A stretch of DNA of 64,000 nt from Gammaproteobacteria bacterium (GTDB lineage Bacteria; Pseudomonadota; Gammaproteobacteria; Thiotrichales; Thiotrichaceae): contig JAHJJD010000075.1 in NCBI GenBank assembly GCA_018822845.1, forward strand, positions 1 through 64,000, in the 5' to 3' direction. This document shows positions 33,931-42,606 of this stretch, one piece after another. The notes below the pieces were generated by a model. The model saw only the letters and a program-made list of their open reading frames with translations, was not told the origin of the DNA and made no database searches. Position 1 is the first letter of the stretch. Every line of letters begins with the position of its first letter. Position numbers and translations under genes: made by a program.

Positions 33931-34863
33931 ATGTCCCGCACCTACACTTTTACGGTTTTCACACCGACCTATAACCGGGCCAAAACCTTGCACCGGGTAT
34001 ACGACAGCCTGTGCGCACAAACCTTCCGTGACTTTGAATGGCTGATCGTGGATGACGGCTCCAGCGACAATACCCGCGAACTGGTAGAGGGCTGGAAAGC
34101 GCAGGCTGCTTTCCCGGTGCGCTATTTTTACCAGAAAAATGCACACAAGAAAGTTGCCCACAATTTGGGAATCAGTGAAGCGCAGGGCGAGTTGTTCTTG
34201 ACGCTGGACAGTGATGATTCCTGCAAGCCACAAGCGCTGGAACATCTATTGTTCCACTGGCAAGCCATTCCTGAAGAGCAGCGTGCCGGGTTTAGTGCCG
34301 TCACGGTGTTGTGTGAAACGGAAGCCGGTGAAATCGTCGGCAGCCTGTTTCCGGCTGATCCTTATGGTGGCTGGATAGACTCGGACAGCGTGGAAATGGC
34401 TTACCGTTACAAGATTCGCGGGGAAAAATGGGGGTTCCAGCGCACCGATGTGCTGCGGCAGTTTCCGTTTGAACATGATGGCGTGGCTGGTTTGATCCCG
34501 GAAAATGTGGTGTGGGAGCGGATTTCGGAGAATTACAAAACCCGTTTCGTCAACGAGGCGCTGCGTGTGTACCACGACGGGGAAGACCAGGTAACGCGCG
34601 CGCGTCCGGATCAGCACGCGCTGGGTCATGCGATTGCCTGCAAGTCGATGCTGGAGCATGGGGCGCGCTATTTCCTGTATGCGCCGCTGCGCCTGCTGGA
34701 TGTGGCAATGAGTTTTGCCCGTTTCAACTTCCACGTCCGCCAGCAAAAGCTTGCTGCTTCCCTGAATGCCGAAGGTTTGTTGCCGCGTTTATTGGTGCTG
34801 GGCATGACGCCCTTGGGTTATGCGCGCTTTTGGCTGGACAGGTATCGGCTGAAGCAGGGCTGA
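33931..34863 (+). CDS. Glycosyltransferase, GT2 family
   Basis: A 310-residue GT-A enzyme. It starts FTVFTPTYNRAKTLHRVYDSL, then WLIVDDGSSDNTRELVEGW (nucleotide-binding Asp pair) and ELFLTLDSDDSC (DxD-like motif near residues 92-97). A middle VWERISENYKTRFVNEALRVYHDGED is typical of this subgroup. No membrane segments stand out. A strong GGAGG site lies seven bases before ATG. It is the last gene of the rightward EPS run; a 166-base AT-rich leader of the methanethiol oxidase operon follows. Confidence 0.92.
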   Translation: MSRTYTFTVFTPTYNRAKTLHRVYDSLCAQTFRDFEWLIVDDGSSDNTRELVEGWKAQAAFPVRYFYQKNAHKKVAHNLGISEAQGELFLTLDSDDSCKPQALEHLLFHWQAIPEEQRAGFSAVTVLCETEAGEIVGSLFPADPYGGWIDSDSVEMAYRYKIRGEKWGFQRTDVLRQFPFEHDGVAGLIPENVVWERISENYKTRFVNEALRVYHDGEDQVTRARPDQHALGHAIACKSMLEHGARYFLYAPLRLLDVAMSFARFNFHVRQQKLAASLNAEGLLPRLLVLGMTPLGYARFWLDRYRLKQG

Positions 34864-34920
34864 TCGCGGGAGAGACGAACCTGTTTTCCTTGTGGAAACC
34901 CTTGGGTTCTTATCGGTGCC

Positions 34921-34935
34921 TTCCAGTAACTGGAA
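34921..34935. promoter_or_regulatory. Palindromic operator-like site upstream of mtoX
   Basis: TTCCAGT-A-ACTGGAA is a perfect 7-base inverted repeat with a single central base. It ends one base before a good -35 box and 94 bases before the mtoX start, the position expected for an activator or repressor site. No regulator gene is adjacent, so its binding protein is unknown. Confidence 0.5.
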
Positions 34936-34936
34936 T

Positions 34937-34965
34937 TTGACGTTGGTTGGTGGCAATCCTATTTT
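34937..34965 (+). promoter_or_regulatory. Predicted sigma-70 promoter of the mtoX operon
   Basis: TTGACG (34937-34942), a 17-base spacer, and TATTTT (34960-34965) form a near-consensus promoter in an AT-rich leader that contrasts with the GC-rich genes around it. Transcription would begin near 34972 and give a leader of about 60 bases before mtoX. Confidence 0.6.
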
Positions 34966-35029
34966 TTCATTTAATAATTCTGGCATGTTGAATGCTTTAA
35001 TTATAAAAATTAGAAATAGGAGGATGCTC

Positions 35030-36406
35030 ATGAAACTTATCAGAAAGAACGCCCTGTTCTTGCCTGTCGCAATATGCAGCGTACTGACGCTGGTGGGGCT
35101 GGAAAGTAAACCCGTTGCAGCGGATGAAACCTGCATGTCGCCTTATATGGCCAAAATTACCGGCCAGGAAGACTATGTGTATGTCTGGACGCTGGGTGTT
35201 GAAGGCTTGGGTGACGGGCAGGACAAGCTGGTCACAGTAGATGTCAACCCTGCTTCGAAAAACTACGGCAAGGTCATCCAGACACTGTCGGTTGGTGGGC
35301 GCAATGAGGCGCACCACTCCGGTTTCACCGATGACCGCAAATACCTGTGGGCAGGCGGGCTGGATACCAACAAGCTGTTCATTTTCGACGTTTCCACCGA
35401 TCCGGCCAAGCCAGCCTTGCACAAGGTCATCGAGGATTTTACCTCGGCCAGTGGCGGGGTGGTCGGCCCGCATACCACCTATGCCTTGCCGGGGCGAATG
35501 CTGATTACGGGCTTGTCCAACAACAAGGATCATGGCGGGCGCACAGCCATGGTTGAATACACCAACGATGGCGAGTACGTCGCAACTTACTGGATGCCAA
35601 CCGATGGCGACCTGAATGGGGCGGAAAAGGGCGGCAAGTTTGCCGATGGCTATGGCTACGATGTGCGTGCTTTGCCACGCCGCAATGTGATGGTGAGTTC
35701 TTCCTTTACCGGCTGGTCCAACTACATGATGGACTTCGGCAAAATGCTGAAGGATGAAGAGGCGATGAAACGCTTCGGCAATACGGTCGTGGTGTGGGAT
35801 CTGCACGCGAAAAAGCCGAAGAAAGTGCTGGATGTACCCGGTGCGCCCCTGGAAATCCGCTGCGCATGGCAAGAGAACCACAACTGGTGCGTGACAACCA
35901 CAGCCCTGACTTCAAAAATCTGGCTGATTTACGAAGATGACAAGCAGGAATGGCAGGCAAAACCCGTTGCTGATATTGGCGACCCCGCCAAGGTGCCGTT
36001 GCCGGTGGATATTTCCATTGCGGCGAATGACAGCGGTTTGTGGGTCGACACTTTCATGGATGGCAAAAGCCGCTATTTCGACATGACTGACCCGTTCAAT
36101 CCCAAACAGACCTATGAAGCTACCATTGGCAAACAGTTGAATATGGTGTCGGAAAGCTGGGATGGCAAGCGCCTGTATTACACCTCCTCACTGCTGGCCA
36201 ACTGGGACAAGAAAGGGGCGGACAACGAGCAGTTTTTCAAAGCCTATACCTGGGATGGCTCCAGCCTGACACCGAAATTCGCCATCGATTTTACTGCTGA
36301 GAAGCTGGGACGCCCGCACCAGATGCGGTTTGGCGCACATTCGCTTTACGCGCAAACCCGGCCTGCGGGTCAGGACAAGGAGTTGGCCACTCTGGAAAGC
36401 AAATGA
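35030..36406 (+). CDS. mtoX: Periplasmic methanethiol oxidase (selenium-binding protein SBP56 family)
   Basis: A 458-residue exported protein with a signal peptide (cleavage near VAADE, residues 26-30). The mature protein is the SBP56/MTO beta propeller: ETCMSPYMAKITGQEDYVYVWT, GGRNEAHHSGFTDDRKYLWAGGLDTNKLFIFDV, VGPHTTYALPGRMLITGLSN, MPTDGDLNG, GYGYDVRALPRRNVMVSSSFTGWSNYM, and the C-terminal GRPHQMRFGAHSLYAQ. The His-rich patches fit metal binding; known bacterial MTO is a copper enzyme turning methanethiol into formaldehyde, sulfide and peroxide. ATG 35030 has AGGAGG seven bases upstream. The following genes encode SCO and MauG-like proteins, as in known mtoX clusters. Confidence 0.88.
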   Translation: MKLIRKNALFLPVAICSVLTLVGLESKPVAADETCMSPYMAKITGQEDYVYVWTLGVEGLGDGQDKLVTVDVNPASKNYGKVIQTLSVGGRNEAHHSGFTDDRKYLWAGGLDTNKLFIFDVSTDPAKPALHKVIEDFTSASGGVVGPHTTYALPGRMLITGLSNNKDHGGRTAMVEYTNDGEYVATYWMPTDGDLNGAEKGGKFADGYGYDVRALPRRNVMVSSSFTGWSNYMMDFGKMLKDEEAMKRFGNTVVVWDLHAKKPKKVLDVPGAPLEIRCAWQENHNWCVTTTALTSKIWLIYEDDKQEWQAKPVADIGDPAKVPLPVDISIAANDSGLWVDTFMDGKSRYFDMTDPFNPKQTYEATIGKQLNMVSESWDGKRLYYTSSLLANWDKKGADNEQFFKAYTWDGSSLTPKFAIDFTAEKLGRPHQMRFGAHSLYAQTRPAGQDKELATLESK

Positions 36407-38295
36407 TGTCTGGCAGGGGCAGCCAGATCCGAATGTCTGCCTTGGTGATGGGGGCGTGTCTGCTGCTGGTTTTGGGGCTGACCATTCCCGCTGTTCCGGC
36501 TGATGTGAAACAGGAAACAGCAGGGGGGGCGGGTGCTCAACTGGCTGCGGGGTATGGTGAACTGGCTTATGTACTGCCTGCGGTGGGCAGTTACAGCTTG
36601 CCGCCGTTGGGAATGGCGGGGAACGGCAGGGTGCTGGATGAAAGTGGCGCGGCGCAGGATTTACATTCGCTGTTTGCGGGCAAGTATGTGCTGCTCAGTT
36701 TCATGTACAGCAGTTGTCAGGAGGTCAACGGTTGCCCGCTGTCGGCTCATGTGCTCTACAAGATCAAGGCGGCGCTTCAGCAAGACGCCGGGCTGGCGGA
36801 AAAACTGCGCCTGATCAGCCTGAGTTTCGATCCGGAACACGATACGCCCGAGGTGATGCGCCTCTACGCTGAAAACTTCCGTTATGCAGGCGCTCAAGGT
36901 GACTGGCGGTTTTTGACCACGGCTGCACAGACGGAACTGCGCCCCCTGCTGACTGCCTATCGGCAGGAAATCCAGCGGGAAATAACAGTCAATGGCGGGC
37001 AGGCCGATACTTATGCACACCTGTTGCGGGTTTTCCTGGTCGACCCGCAGCGGCGCATCCGCAACATTTACAGCGTTGGTTTCCTGCATCCCGACGTGCT
37101 GCTGAATGACGTGCGCACCCTGTTGCAGGAACAGCAGCAGGCCGGGAGCCGCTTACCGCCATTGCGGCAGGGCAAGGAAGCTGATCTGCTGGCGCTGGCG
37201 CACAATCCGCCGTTGGGTTTGCCGCCTGCGCCGGAAGCTTTCAAGGCGTTAACCGAGGACAAGATTCAATTGGGCAGGAAGCTGTTTTTTGATCGCAGGC
37301 TGTCCATCAACAATACGTTTTCCTGCGCCATGTGCCATATCCCTGAACAAGGCTTCACCAGTAACGAAATGGCTACGGCGGTCGGGGTGGAAGGGCGCAG
37401 CGTCAGGCGCAACAGTCCCTCCCTGTACAATGTGGGCTATGCCTCCCGGCTGTTTCATGACGGGCGTGACAGCAAGCTGGAGGAGCAGATTTGGCAGCCG
37501 TTGATGGCGCGCAATGAAATGGCCAATCCGTCAGTGGGATATGTGCTGGACAAGATACGCGCCATTCCTGATTATCAGGGCTGGTTCGAGACGGCGTTTG
37601 CTGGGCAGGGTGTCAGTATGCAGACGCTGGGTGAAGCATTGGCTGCCTATGAGCGCACCCTGCTGTCGGCGGATTCGGCGTTTGACCGCTGGTATTACGG
37701 CAAGGATGCGCAGGCACTGGGCGAGGACGCCCAGCAGGGTTTCAGGTTGTTCACCGGCAAGGCACGTTGCAGCACTTGTCACACGCTCAATGAGCAAGCT
37801 GCCCTGTTTACCGACAACCAGCTCCATAATACAGGCGTGGGCTACCGTGAATCCATGGGCATTCACCCTGCCAAACAGCGGGTTTCGCTGGCACCGGGGG
37901 TGACGGTGGAAGTGGATCAGTCCATCATCGAGAGCGTGGGCGAAACGCCTGCGCCCGATCTGGGCCTGTACGAAATCACCCTGAATCCTGCGGATCGCTG
38001 GAAATACAGGACAGCGGGTTTGCGTAATATCGCCCTGACGGCTCCCTACATGCATAACGGCAGTTTCGCCACGTTGGAAGAAGTCATTCGCTTTTATAAT
38101 CAGGGCGGCATCAAAAACGCAACACTCAGCCCGCTGATTCAGCCGCTGAATTTGAGTGACACGGAAGTCGGTTATTTACTGGCTTTCCTCAATGCGTTGA
38201 CCGGAAGCAATGTGGAAATGCTGGCTGCTGATGCTTTGGCTGCTCCGGTGGGCGACCCGGTCAGCACGGTTCCTGACGGGGGGAAGCTGCAATGA
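36403..38295 (+). CDS. SCO1/SenC-like domain fused to MauG/cytochrome c peroxidase-type di-heme domain
   Basis: A 630-residue exported protein. After an N-terminal hydrophobic segment (about 11-33), residues about 60-240 form a SCO1/SenC thioredoxin fold with copper-type cysteines C105 and C111 (SCQEVNGCP, five residues between them instead of the usual three) and SLSFDPEHDTPEVM. Residues about 270-605 form a di-heme peroxidase/MauG part with CAMCH (308-312) and CSTCH (456-460) heme sites, LFHDGRDSKLEEQ and APYMHNGSFATLEEV. In mtoX clusters separate SCO and MauG proteins are thought to mature the oxidase; here they are one polypeptide. It overlaps mtoX by ATGA. Confidence 0.88.
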   Translation: MMSGRGSQIRMSALVMGACLLLVLGLTIPAVPADVKQETAGGAGAQLAAGYGELAYVLPAVGSYSLPPLGMAGNGRVLDESGAAQDLHSLFAGKYVLLSFMYSSCQEVNGCPLSAHVLYKIKAALQQDAGLAEKLRLISLSFDPEHDTPEVMRLYAENFRYAGAQGDWRFLTTAAQTELRPLLTAYRQEIQREITVNGGQADTYAHLLRVFLVDPQRRIRNIYSVGFLHPDVLLNDVRTLLQEQQQAGSRLPPLRQGKEADLLALAHNPPLGLPPAPEAFKALTEDKIQLGRKLFFDRRLSINNTFSCAMCHIPEQGFTSNEMATAVGVEGRSVRRNSPSLYNVGYASRLFHDGRDSKLEEQIWQPLMARNEMANPSVGYVLDKIRAIPDYQGWFETAFAGQGVSMQTLGEALAAYERTLLSADSAFDRWYYGKDAQALGEDAQQGFRLFTGKARCSTCHTLNEQAALFTDNQLHNTGVGYRESMGIHPAKQRVSLAPGVTVEVDQSIIESVGETPAPDLGLYEITLNPADRWKYRTAGLRNIALTAPYMHNGSFATLEEVIRFYNQGGIKNATLSPLIQPLNLSDTEVGYLLAFLNALTGSNVEMLAADALAAPVGDPVSTVPDGGKLQ

Positions 38296-39323
38296 AATGG
38301 CTTGCCTTGTTATGCATGAGTTTGTGCCTGTTGTCTCCGGTTGGGCTGGTGGATGTGGATAGCGGCAGCATTGGCGGCGATTTCACCCTGACAGATCATC
38401 ACGGCGAGACATTCCGTTTGCAGGATGTGCGCGGCAAAGTGGTGCTGCTGTTTTTCGGCTACACCTATTGCCCGGATGTCTGCCCCGACAGTCTGGGCAA
38501 AATCGCCAAAGTGTTACGGGAACTGGAAGGTGAGGCAGCACAAGTGCAGGCACTGTTCATCAGCGTCGATCCGGAACGTGATACGGTGGAAAAACTGCGT
38601 GATTATGTGCCGTTCTTCAGCCCTGCGTTGCTGGGCTTGACCGGTACGCCGGAAGCTATCAGGCAGGTTACCGATGCCTACCATGCCCAGATCCGGCTGA
38701 GAAAAAAGGATGGGCAGGATAGTCACTATGCGGTAGATCACACTGCCAGCATTTACGTGCTGGATCGGGCTGGCAAGGTCAGCAGCATCATCCCGTTTGG
38801 CTTTCCTGCCGAACACATACTGGATATCGTCAGAAACACCATCGGCATCAACGAGGCGGAATCTACTTCAACCCGGCTGGAAGCCTTGCCTGAAAAAACT
38901 ACTGCGCCGGTCATGCAACTGGCCGATATGCAGGGCAAACCCTACCGGCTGCATGACCATACAGGCAAACCGGTGCTCATCAACCTGTGGGCAAGCTGGT
39001 GCCCGCCATGCCGTGCGGAATTGCCTTCCATGAATCGCGCTTACCCTCTGCTTTCCGCCGAGGGTGTTACCATGCTGGCGCTCAATGTAGGGGAGAACCA
39101 GACCGCAGTTGCCAATTTCCTGCGTGACTATCCCATTGATTTCCCGGTGCTGCTGGATGAGTCAGGAGCCAGTATGCGGCAATGGCCAGTCAAGGGCCTG
39201 CCTACCACCTTCCTGCTGGATGGAAAGGGCAATATTGTCTATCGGGCTACAGGTGAACGGGAATGGGATAGTGATGAGGTGCTGGAGCAACTGCGCAGCT
39301 TGTTGAAGCGGGCATCAGGGTAA
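38292..39323 (+). CDS. SCO1/SenC-like domain fused to TlpA-like thioredoxin domain
   Basis: A 343-residue exported protein with a short signal segment (about 1-20). Residues about 27-185 are SCO1/SenC with the copper motif YCPDVCP (C60, C64) and the matching histidine in VDHTAS. Residues about 200-340 are a TlpA/ResA-like thiol oxidoreductase with WCPPC (C237, C240). The pairing suggests one chaperone that both reduces a cuprous-site disulfide and delivers copper, serving MtoX. It overlaps the preceding fusion gene by ATGA, so three genes form a coupled operon. Its last 77 bases overlap the convergent deacetylase frame. Confidence 0.9.
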   Translation: MKWLALLCMSLCLLSPVGLVDVDSGSIGGDFTLTDHHGETFRLQDVRGKVVLLFFGYTYCPDVCPDSLGKIAKVLRELEGEAAQVQALFISVDPERDTVEKLRDYVPFFSPALLGLTGTPEAIRQVTDAYHAQIRLRKKDGQDSHYAVDHTASIYVLDRAGKVSSIIPFGFPAEHILDIVRNTIGINEAESTSTRLEALPEKTTAPVMQLADMQGKPYRLHDHTGKPVLINLWASWCPPCRAELPSMNRAYPLLSAEGVTMLALNVGENQTAVANFLRDYPIDFPVLLDESGASMRQWPVKGLPTTFLLDGKGNIVYRATGEREWDSDEVLEQLRSLLKRASG

Positions 39324-40134
39324 TATCTTTAGCCGAGTAGTATTTTTCCCTGAATGAAGTGAATGGGTAATCCACCAGCAGACGATGCAGTTTTGCTTCC
39401 ACACTGCTGCGTCGGGCAAACTGGTGAACTGCCATTTTGGGTGAAATGTCGACCAGTTGCGACACCTCGTGGTATTCGTTGGTATCGGTTTCATACGGAT
39501 GCATGTAGAACACGCTGGTGTTGTGATCCAGCCGTTTTGCCAGCCAGCGGTTGAACCAGTACGGATACAGCCGGAAATAGCCACCGCCCATCACCGGCAG
39601 GTTCTTGCCGAACAGCTTGCTGACGCTCATTGGGTAGGTATCCAGCCCCCGATTCCGGATGCGTTGCAGGATGCCGTCATCGGTAAAGCCGTAGCAACTG
39701 CGCACGGTGGCGATCATGATGGATGAATCGTACACAATCCCTTCCGATTGCAGGGCATCGCAATACCAGTCGAGAAATTCATCACGCACGGAAAAGGTAG
39801 GGGCGCGGAAGCCGATGACCTTTTCCCCGCTGATGTCTTCCAGCAGGGCAACGGAGCGGTGCAGTTCATCACGGAATTGTGCTTCGGTCAGGTCGTAAAT
39901 CCGGCGGTGGGTATGGGAATGGCAGGCCAGTTCATGACCGGCTTTGGTGATGGATTTGACCAGTTGGGGAAACTTTTCCGCCACCATCCCTTGGACAAAG
40001 AAAGTGCCAGTGACGCTATGTTTGGCCAGAATGTCCAGTAACCGGCTGGTGTTGCGCACCACGCGGCTGGAAACTTCGCGGTCGAAGTCGTAAACGGACT
40101 GTTGCCAGTCTTCAATGTCGGCGCTGAAGATCAT
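39247..40134 (-). CDS. Polysaccharide deacetylase (NodB domain, PEP-CTERM/XrtA-locus type)
   Basis: A 295-residue deacetylase. It begins MIFSADIEDWQQSV with the metal/catalytic aspartates, has ACHSHTHRRIYDLT with the HxxxH zinc motif near residues 71-75, and FRAPTFSVRD near 109-118. The C-terminal MHPYETD is typical of the subgroup found with exosortase and EPS loci (DUF3473 end). It removes acetyl groups from N-acetyl sugars of the polymer. The natural end is probably near residue 275; the final residues are antisense to the SCO-TlpA gene. Its ATG overlaps the stop of the upstream glycosyltransferase (ATGA), and GGGGGAGGA, part of a repeat arm, is its ribosome site. Confidence 0.9.
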   Translation of the reverse strand: MIFSADIEDWQQSVYDFDREVSSRVVRNTSRLLDILAKHSVTGTFFVQGMVAEKFPQLVKSITKAGHELACHSHTHRRIYDLTEAQFRDELHRSVALLEDISGEKVIGFRAPTFSVRDEFLDWYCDALQSEGIVYDSSIMIATVRSCYGFTDDGILQRIRNRGLDTYPMSVSKLFGKNLPVMGGGYFRLYPYWFNRWLAKRLDHNTSVFYMHPYETDTNEYHEVSQLVDISPKMAVHQFARRSSVEAKLHRLLVDYPFTSFREKYYSAKDITLMPASTSCAVAPAPHHYPIPVHL

Positions 40135-41363
40135 ACAAAATCCTCCCCCAACCCCTCCTTTTTCAAAGGAGGGGGGTCAAATTGTGCTTCCGATTGGTTG
40201 CGTGGAGCGCTGTCCAGCTTCCCCCTTTGAAAAAGGGGGATCGAGGGGGATTTTTCTTCATATTTGCAAGCCAGATAAACCTCGCCGAGGATGTCGAGCA
40301 CCCGTTCTTCCGAGAAGTTTTTGACTGCATGGGCGCGGGCGGCTTTGCCCATTGCCATGCGCTTGTCAGGATGCTGGATGAACCACAACATGTGCCCGGC
40401 CAATGCTTCTGGCGAGTCAAGCGGGGTCTTGAAGCCGGTTTCACGATCAATGATGGCTTCACGGCTGCCTTTCACATCGGTGCAGATGACCGGTTTGCCG
40501 GACGCCATCGGTTCAATCAGGGCGCGGGGGATGCCTTCTGCGAAAGAAGTCAGCATCCCTACATCAATATTTTGGTAGAAAGCAGGCATGTCGTTGCTGT
40601 ATTCGACGATTTCGACTACATCTTCCAGACCCTTTTCACCGATACGGGCTTCCACATCCGCTTGCAGATGCCCTTGCCCGATCAGTTTTACCCTGAAATC
40701 ACGGGTCTGTTTTGCCAGCAGTTCCACCGCATCCAGCAGTAACGCATGATTCTTGATCGGCTCAAACCGCGCCACCATCCCGAATGTAGTGGGTGAAGAG
40801 AGCGGGGAGGGGGAGGTGTTCGGAGTGAACCTTTCCAGGTTTATCCCGTTCCCCAGAAACACCATCTGCTCCTCGTCCAGTAGCTTGTATTCCCGTGCCA
40901 GTTCCATGTCGCCACGCAACTGGAACAGTGAATAGCGCGCCGTATTCTTGAGCAGTTTCTCGATCAGGATGAAAGCCTTGCGCGCCAGTGTCCCGGTGTT
41001 TTCTGCAATGCTGTAACCATGACTCTGGTAAATCCATACGGTTTTCCGGTCAAAAAACGCCAGAAAGCGCCCAGCCAATCCTGGAATGCCAAAGTGCAGG
41101 TGTACAGCGTCATAGCCGCCTTGGCGGATGGCGCGGCGCAGGTTCCACGCCGAACGCAGCAGTTGCACCGGGTTCAGGCTGCGGTGCATGGTTTCCACTA
41201 CCACGTTCATGCCCTGTTCCCGCATTAGCGCCACTTCGGGGCCATCGGTGCACAGCAGGTCGACCTGCATTTGCCCGGCATGACGCTGGTTGAGGGCGTG
41301 CGCCCGGTGAAAAACCAGCGCATAGGCGGAACTGCTTACAGTGCAAACTTCCAGTACTTTCAT
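40131..41363 (-). CDS. Glycosyltransferase, GT4 family, with repeat-encoded C-terminal tail
   Basis: A 410-residue GT-B enzyme: MKVLEVCTVSSSAYALVFHRAHAL, AVHLHFGIPGLAGRFLAFF, FGMVARFEPIKNHALLLDAVELL, VKLIGQGHLQADVEARI and the donor block NIDVGMLTSFAEGIPRALIEPMASGKPVICTDVKGSREAII. The catalytic part ends near residue 370 (RVLDILGEVYLACKYEE). The last about 39 residues, rich in Pro, Lys and Ser (KSPSIPLFQRGK ... FDPPPLKKEGLGEDFV), come from a pair of inverted palindromic repeats. A short Ser/Pro insertion (NTSPSPLSSPTT) before FGMVARF may be another repeat relic. It is translationally coupled to the deacetylase gene. Confidence 0.9.
   Translation of the reverse strand: MKVLEVCTVSSSAYALVFHRAHALNQRHAGQMQVDLLCTDGPEVALMREQGMNVVVETMHRSLNPVQLLRSAWNLRRAIRQGGYDAVHLHFGIPGLAGRFLAFFDRKTVWIYQSHGYSIAENTGTLARKAFILIEKLLKNTARYSLFQLRGDMELAREYKLLDEEQMVFLGNGINLERFTPNTSPSPLSSPTTFGMVARFEPIKNHALLLDAVELLAKQTRDFRVKLIGQGHLQADVEARIGEKGLEDVVEIVEYSNDMPAFYQNIDVGMLTSFAEGIPRALIEPMASGKPVICTDVKGSREAIIDRETGFKTPLDSPEALAGHMLWFIQHPDKRMAMGKAARAHAVKNFSEERVLDILGEVYLACKYEEKSPSIPLFQRGKLDSAPRNQSEAQFDPPPLKKEGLGEDFV
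40142..40250. repeat. Inverted pair of palindromic repeats at the 3' end of a glycosyltransferase gene
   Basis: The left arm (40142-40176) contains CCCCTCCTTTTTCAAAGGAGGGG and the right arm (40221-40250) CCCCCTTTGAAAAAGGGGG then ATCGAGGGGGA; the second is close to the reverse complement of the first, with a 44-base spacer. This family differs from those at 14.6 and 62.5 kb (TTTTTCAAA core). The pair lies wholly inside coding sequence and its outer arm supplies the ribosome site of the next gene. Confidence 0.85.
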
Positions 41364-41376
41364 GTTGTTGTCCTTG

Positions 41377-42384
41377 TCAGTAGAAACGGTGGAGGAGGGT
41401 GCGGGAAAGCCCGTCCATCACGATTTCAGGGGTATTGCGGATCAGCCAGGAAGCAGCGTCTTGTGCACGGGAGCGCGTCTTGGGCGGCGGGCTAATCCTG
41501 ATCCGGTAGTAGTAGATTTTGTGTGTGCGGTTGGCCAGTTTCAGCTTGAACTGGTGCGGGTTGCTGCCTGCCGACGAGCGCCCGAGGTTGTAGGTTTTGC
41601 GCCCGGTTTCGCCACAGTGTTCGACCATTTGCCACAGCATGGCGAGGAAAACATTATGTTTTTTGTAATCGGTGTGGATGCCTGACCACGCGCCATAGAC
41701 TTCATCCGCGCTGGTGAAACTGATGGAGGAAACCACTGGGATACCGTCCATGTAACCAACATAAATTTCGGTTTGTTCGGGGCATTGCGCCAATAGGTCA
41801 GCAAAGAAACGCTTGGGGTGGGGCAGGCTGCCGATGTCGTGCAGGCTCATGCGGTAGAGTTGGTAAAACTCATCCAGCAACTTTGCCTCGTTGCCGATGG
41901 CGGAGGTGAAGCCGCGTTTCAGCGGGCGGCGGATATTCTTGCGGGTATTGGTCGACAGGCTGTTCCAGACATCTTCCACCGTAGATTCAATGTCGACGTT
42001 CAGTTCCACTTTGTCGGATTCGTCCAGCAGGCAGGGAATGTGCTGTGCTGTACGTACTTCCAGCCAGTCAGCGTTTTCACTTGCCAGTTCCTGCACCAAC
42101 TGTTCGATAACATGGCTGTAATGATCGGCAGTTACATCGGGGATGTTACCGGTTTTGTCGAAGCCTGCGCCAATGATGACGGTTTTCCGGCCCGTCAGGC
42201 TGGAGCGGATGAAAGCTGGAACGGTGTGTTCCTGCTTACCATTTTGCAGGGCCAGTTGCACAGGCTGAAGACGGAACTCATTGCCGATAATCGCCCGAAA
42301 GGCTGGCCTTGAAAAAATATCCTGCCTGATCGTGTTGTCTGCTGAAGTTGAATCCGGGGTAATCTTGATGCTCATGGACGCCAT
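41377..42384 (-). CDS. FemAB/BioF2-like acyltransferase (GNAT fold), EPS-associated
   Basis: A 335-residue protein of the FemAB-like/GNAT group found in exosortase and polysaccharide loci. Recognisable parts are WLEVRTAQHIPCLL near 103-116, VWNSLSTNTRKNIRRPLKRGFT near 136-157, YQLYRMSLHDIGSLPHPKRFFADLL near 172-196, and GSNPHQFKLKLANRTHKIYYYRI near the end. It probably transfers an acyl or aminoacyl group to a sugar or peptide. ATG 42384 is the first in-frame start; an ATG three codons later is possible. It is first in a leftward unit with the glycosyltransferase and deacetylase genes and divergent from the Wzc-like gene. Confidence 0.78.
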   Translation of the reverse strand: MASMSIKITPDSTSADNTIRQDIFSRPAFRAIIGNEFRLQPVQLALQNGKQEHTVPAFIRSSLTGRKTVIIGAGFDKTGNIPDVTADHYSHVIEQLVQELASENADWLEVRTAQHIPCLLDESDKVELNVDIESTVEDVWNSLSTNTRKNIRRPLKRGFTSAIGNEAKLLDEFYQLYRMSLHDIGSLPHPKRFFADLLAQCPEQTEIYVGYMDGIPVVSSISFTSADEVYGAWSGIHTDYKKHNVFLAMLWQMVEHCGETGRKTYNLGRSSAGSNPHQFKLKLANRTHKIYYYRIRISPPPKTRSRAQDAASWLIRNTPEIVMDGLSRTLLHRFY

Positions 42385-42606
42385 TCATGGATTTATTGTT
42401 TTCATCTGCTTATTTTCGGATTTTCCCAGGGTAATGCACCAGTGATGACAGATTAGCGGAAGACTTTGCTGGGCAGGCGGCGGACATGTGAAGTCCTTGC
42501 CCGCTTATCCAGAAAATGCCCGCGCATGCAGGCTAAGCTTTGCGGTCTGTGACGTGGTGTTGGAGAATGCTCCCAATTATTAACAATTATCTCGGCCAGA
42601 GACATC

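Noticed and set aside
40789-40830. Possible third repeat relic inside the glycosyltransferase (Ser/Pro-rich TSPSPLSSPTT)
   Set aside because: The DNA is G-rich but not palindromic and matches no other copy well enough to call.
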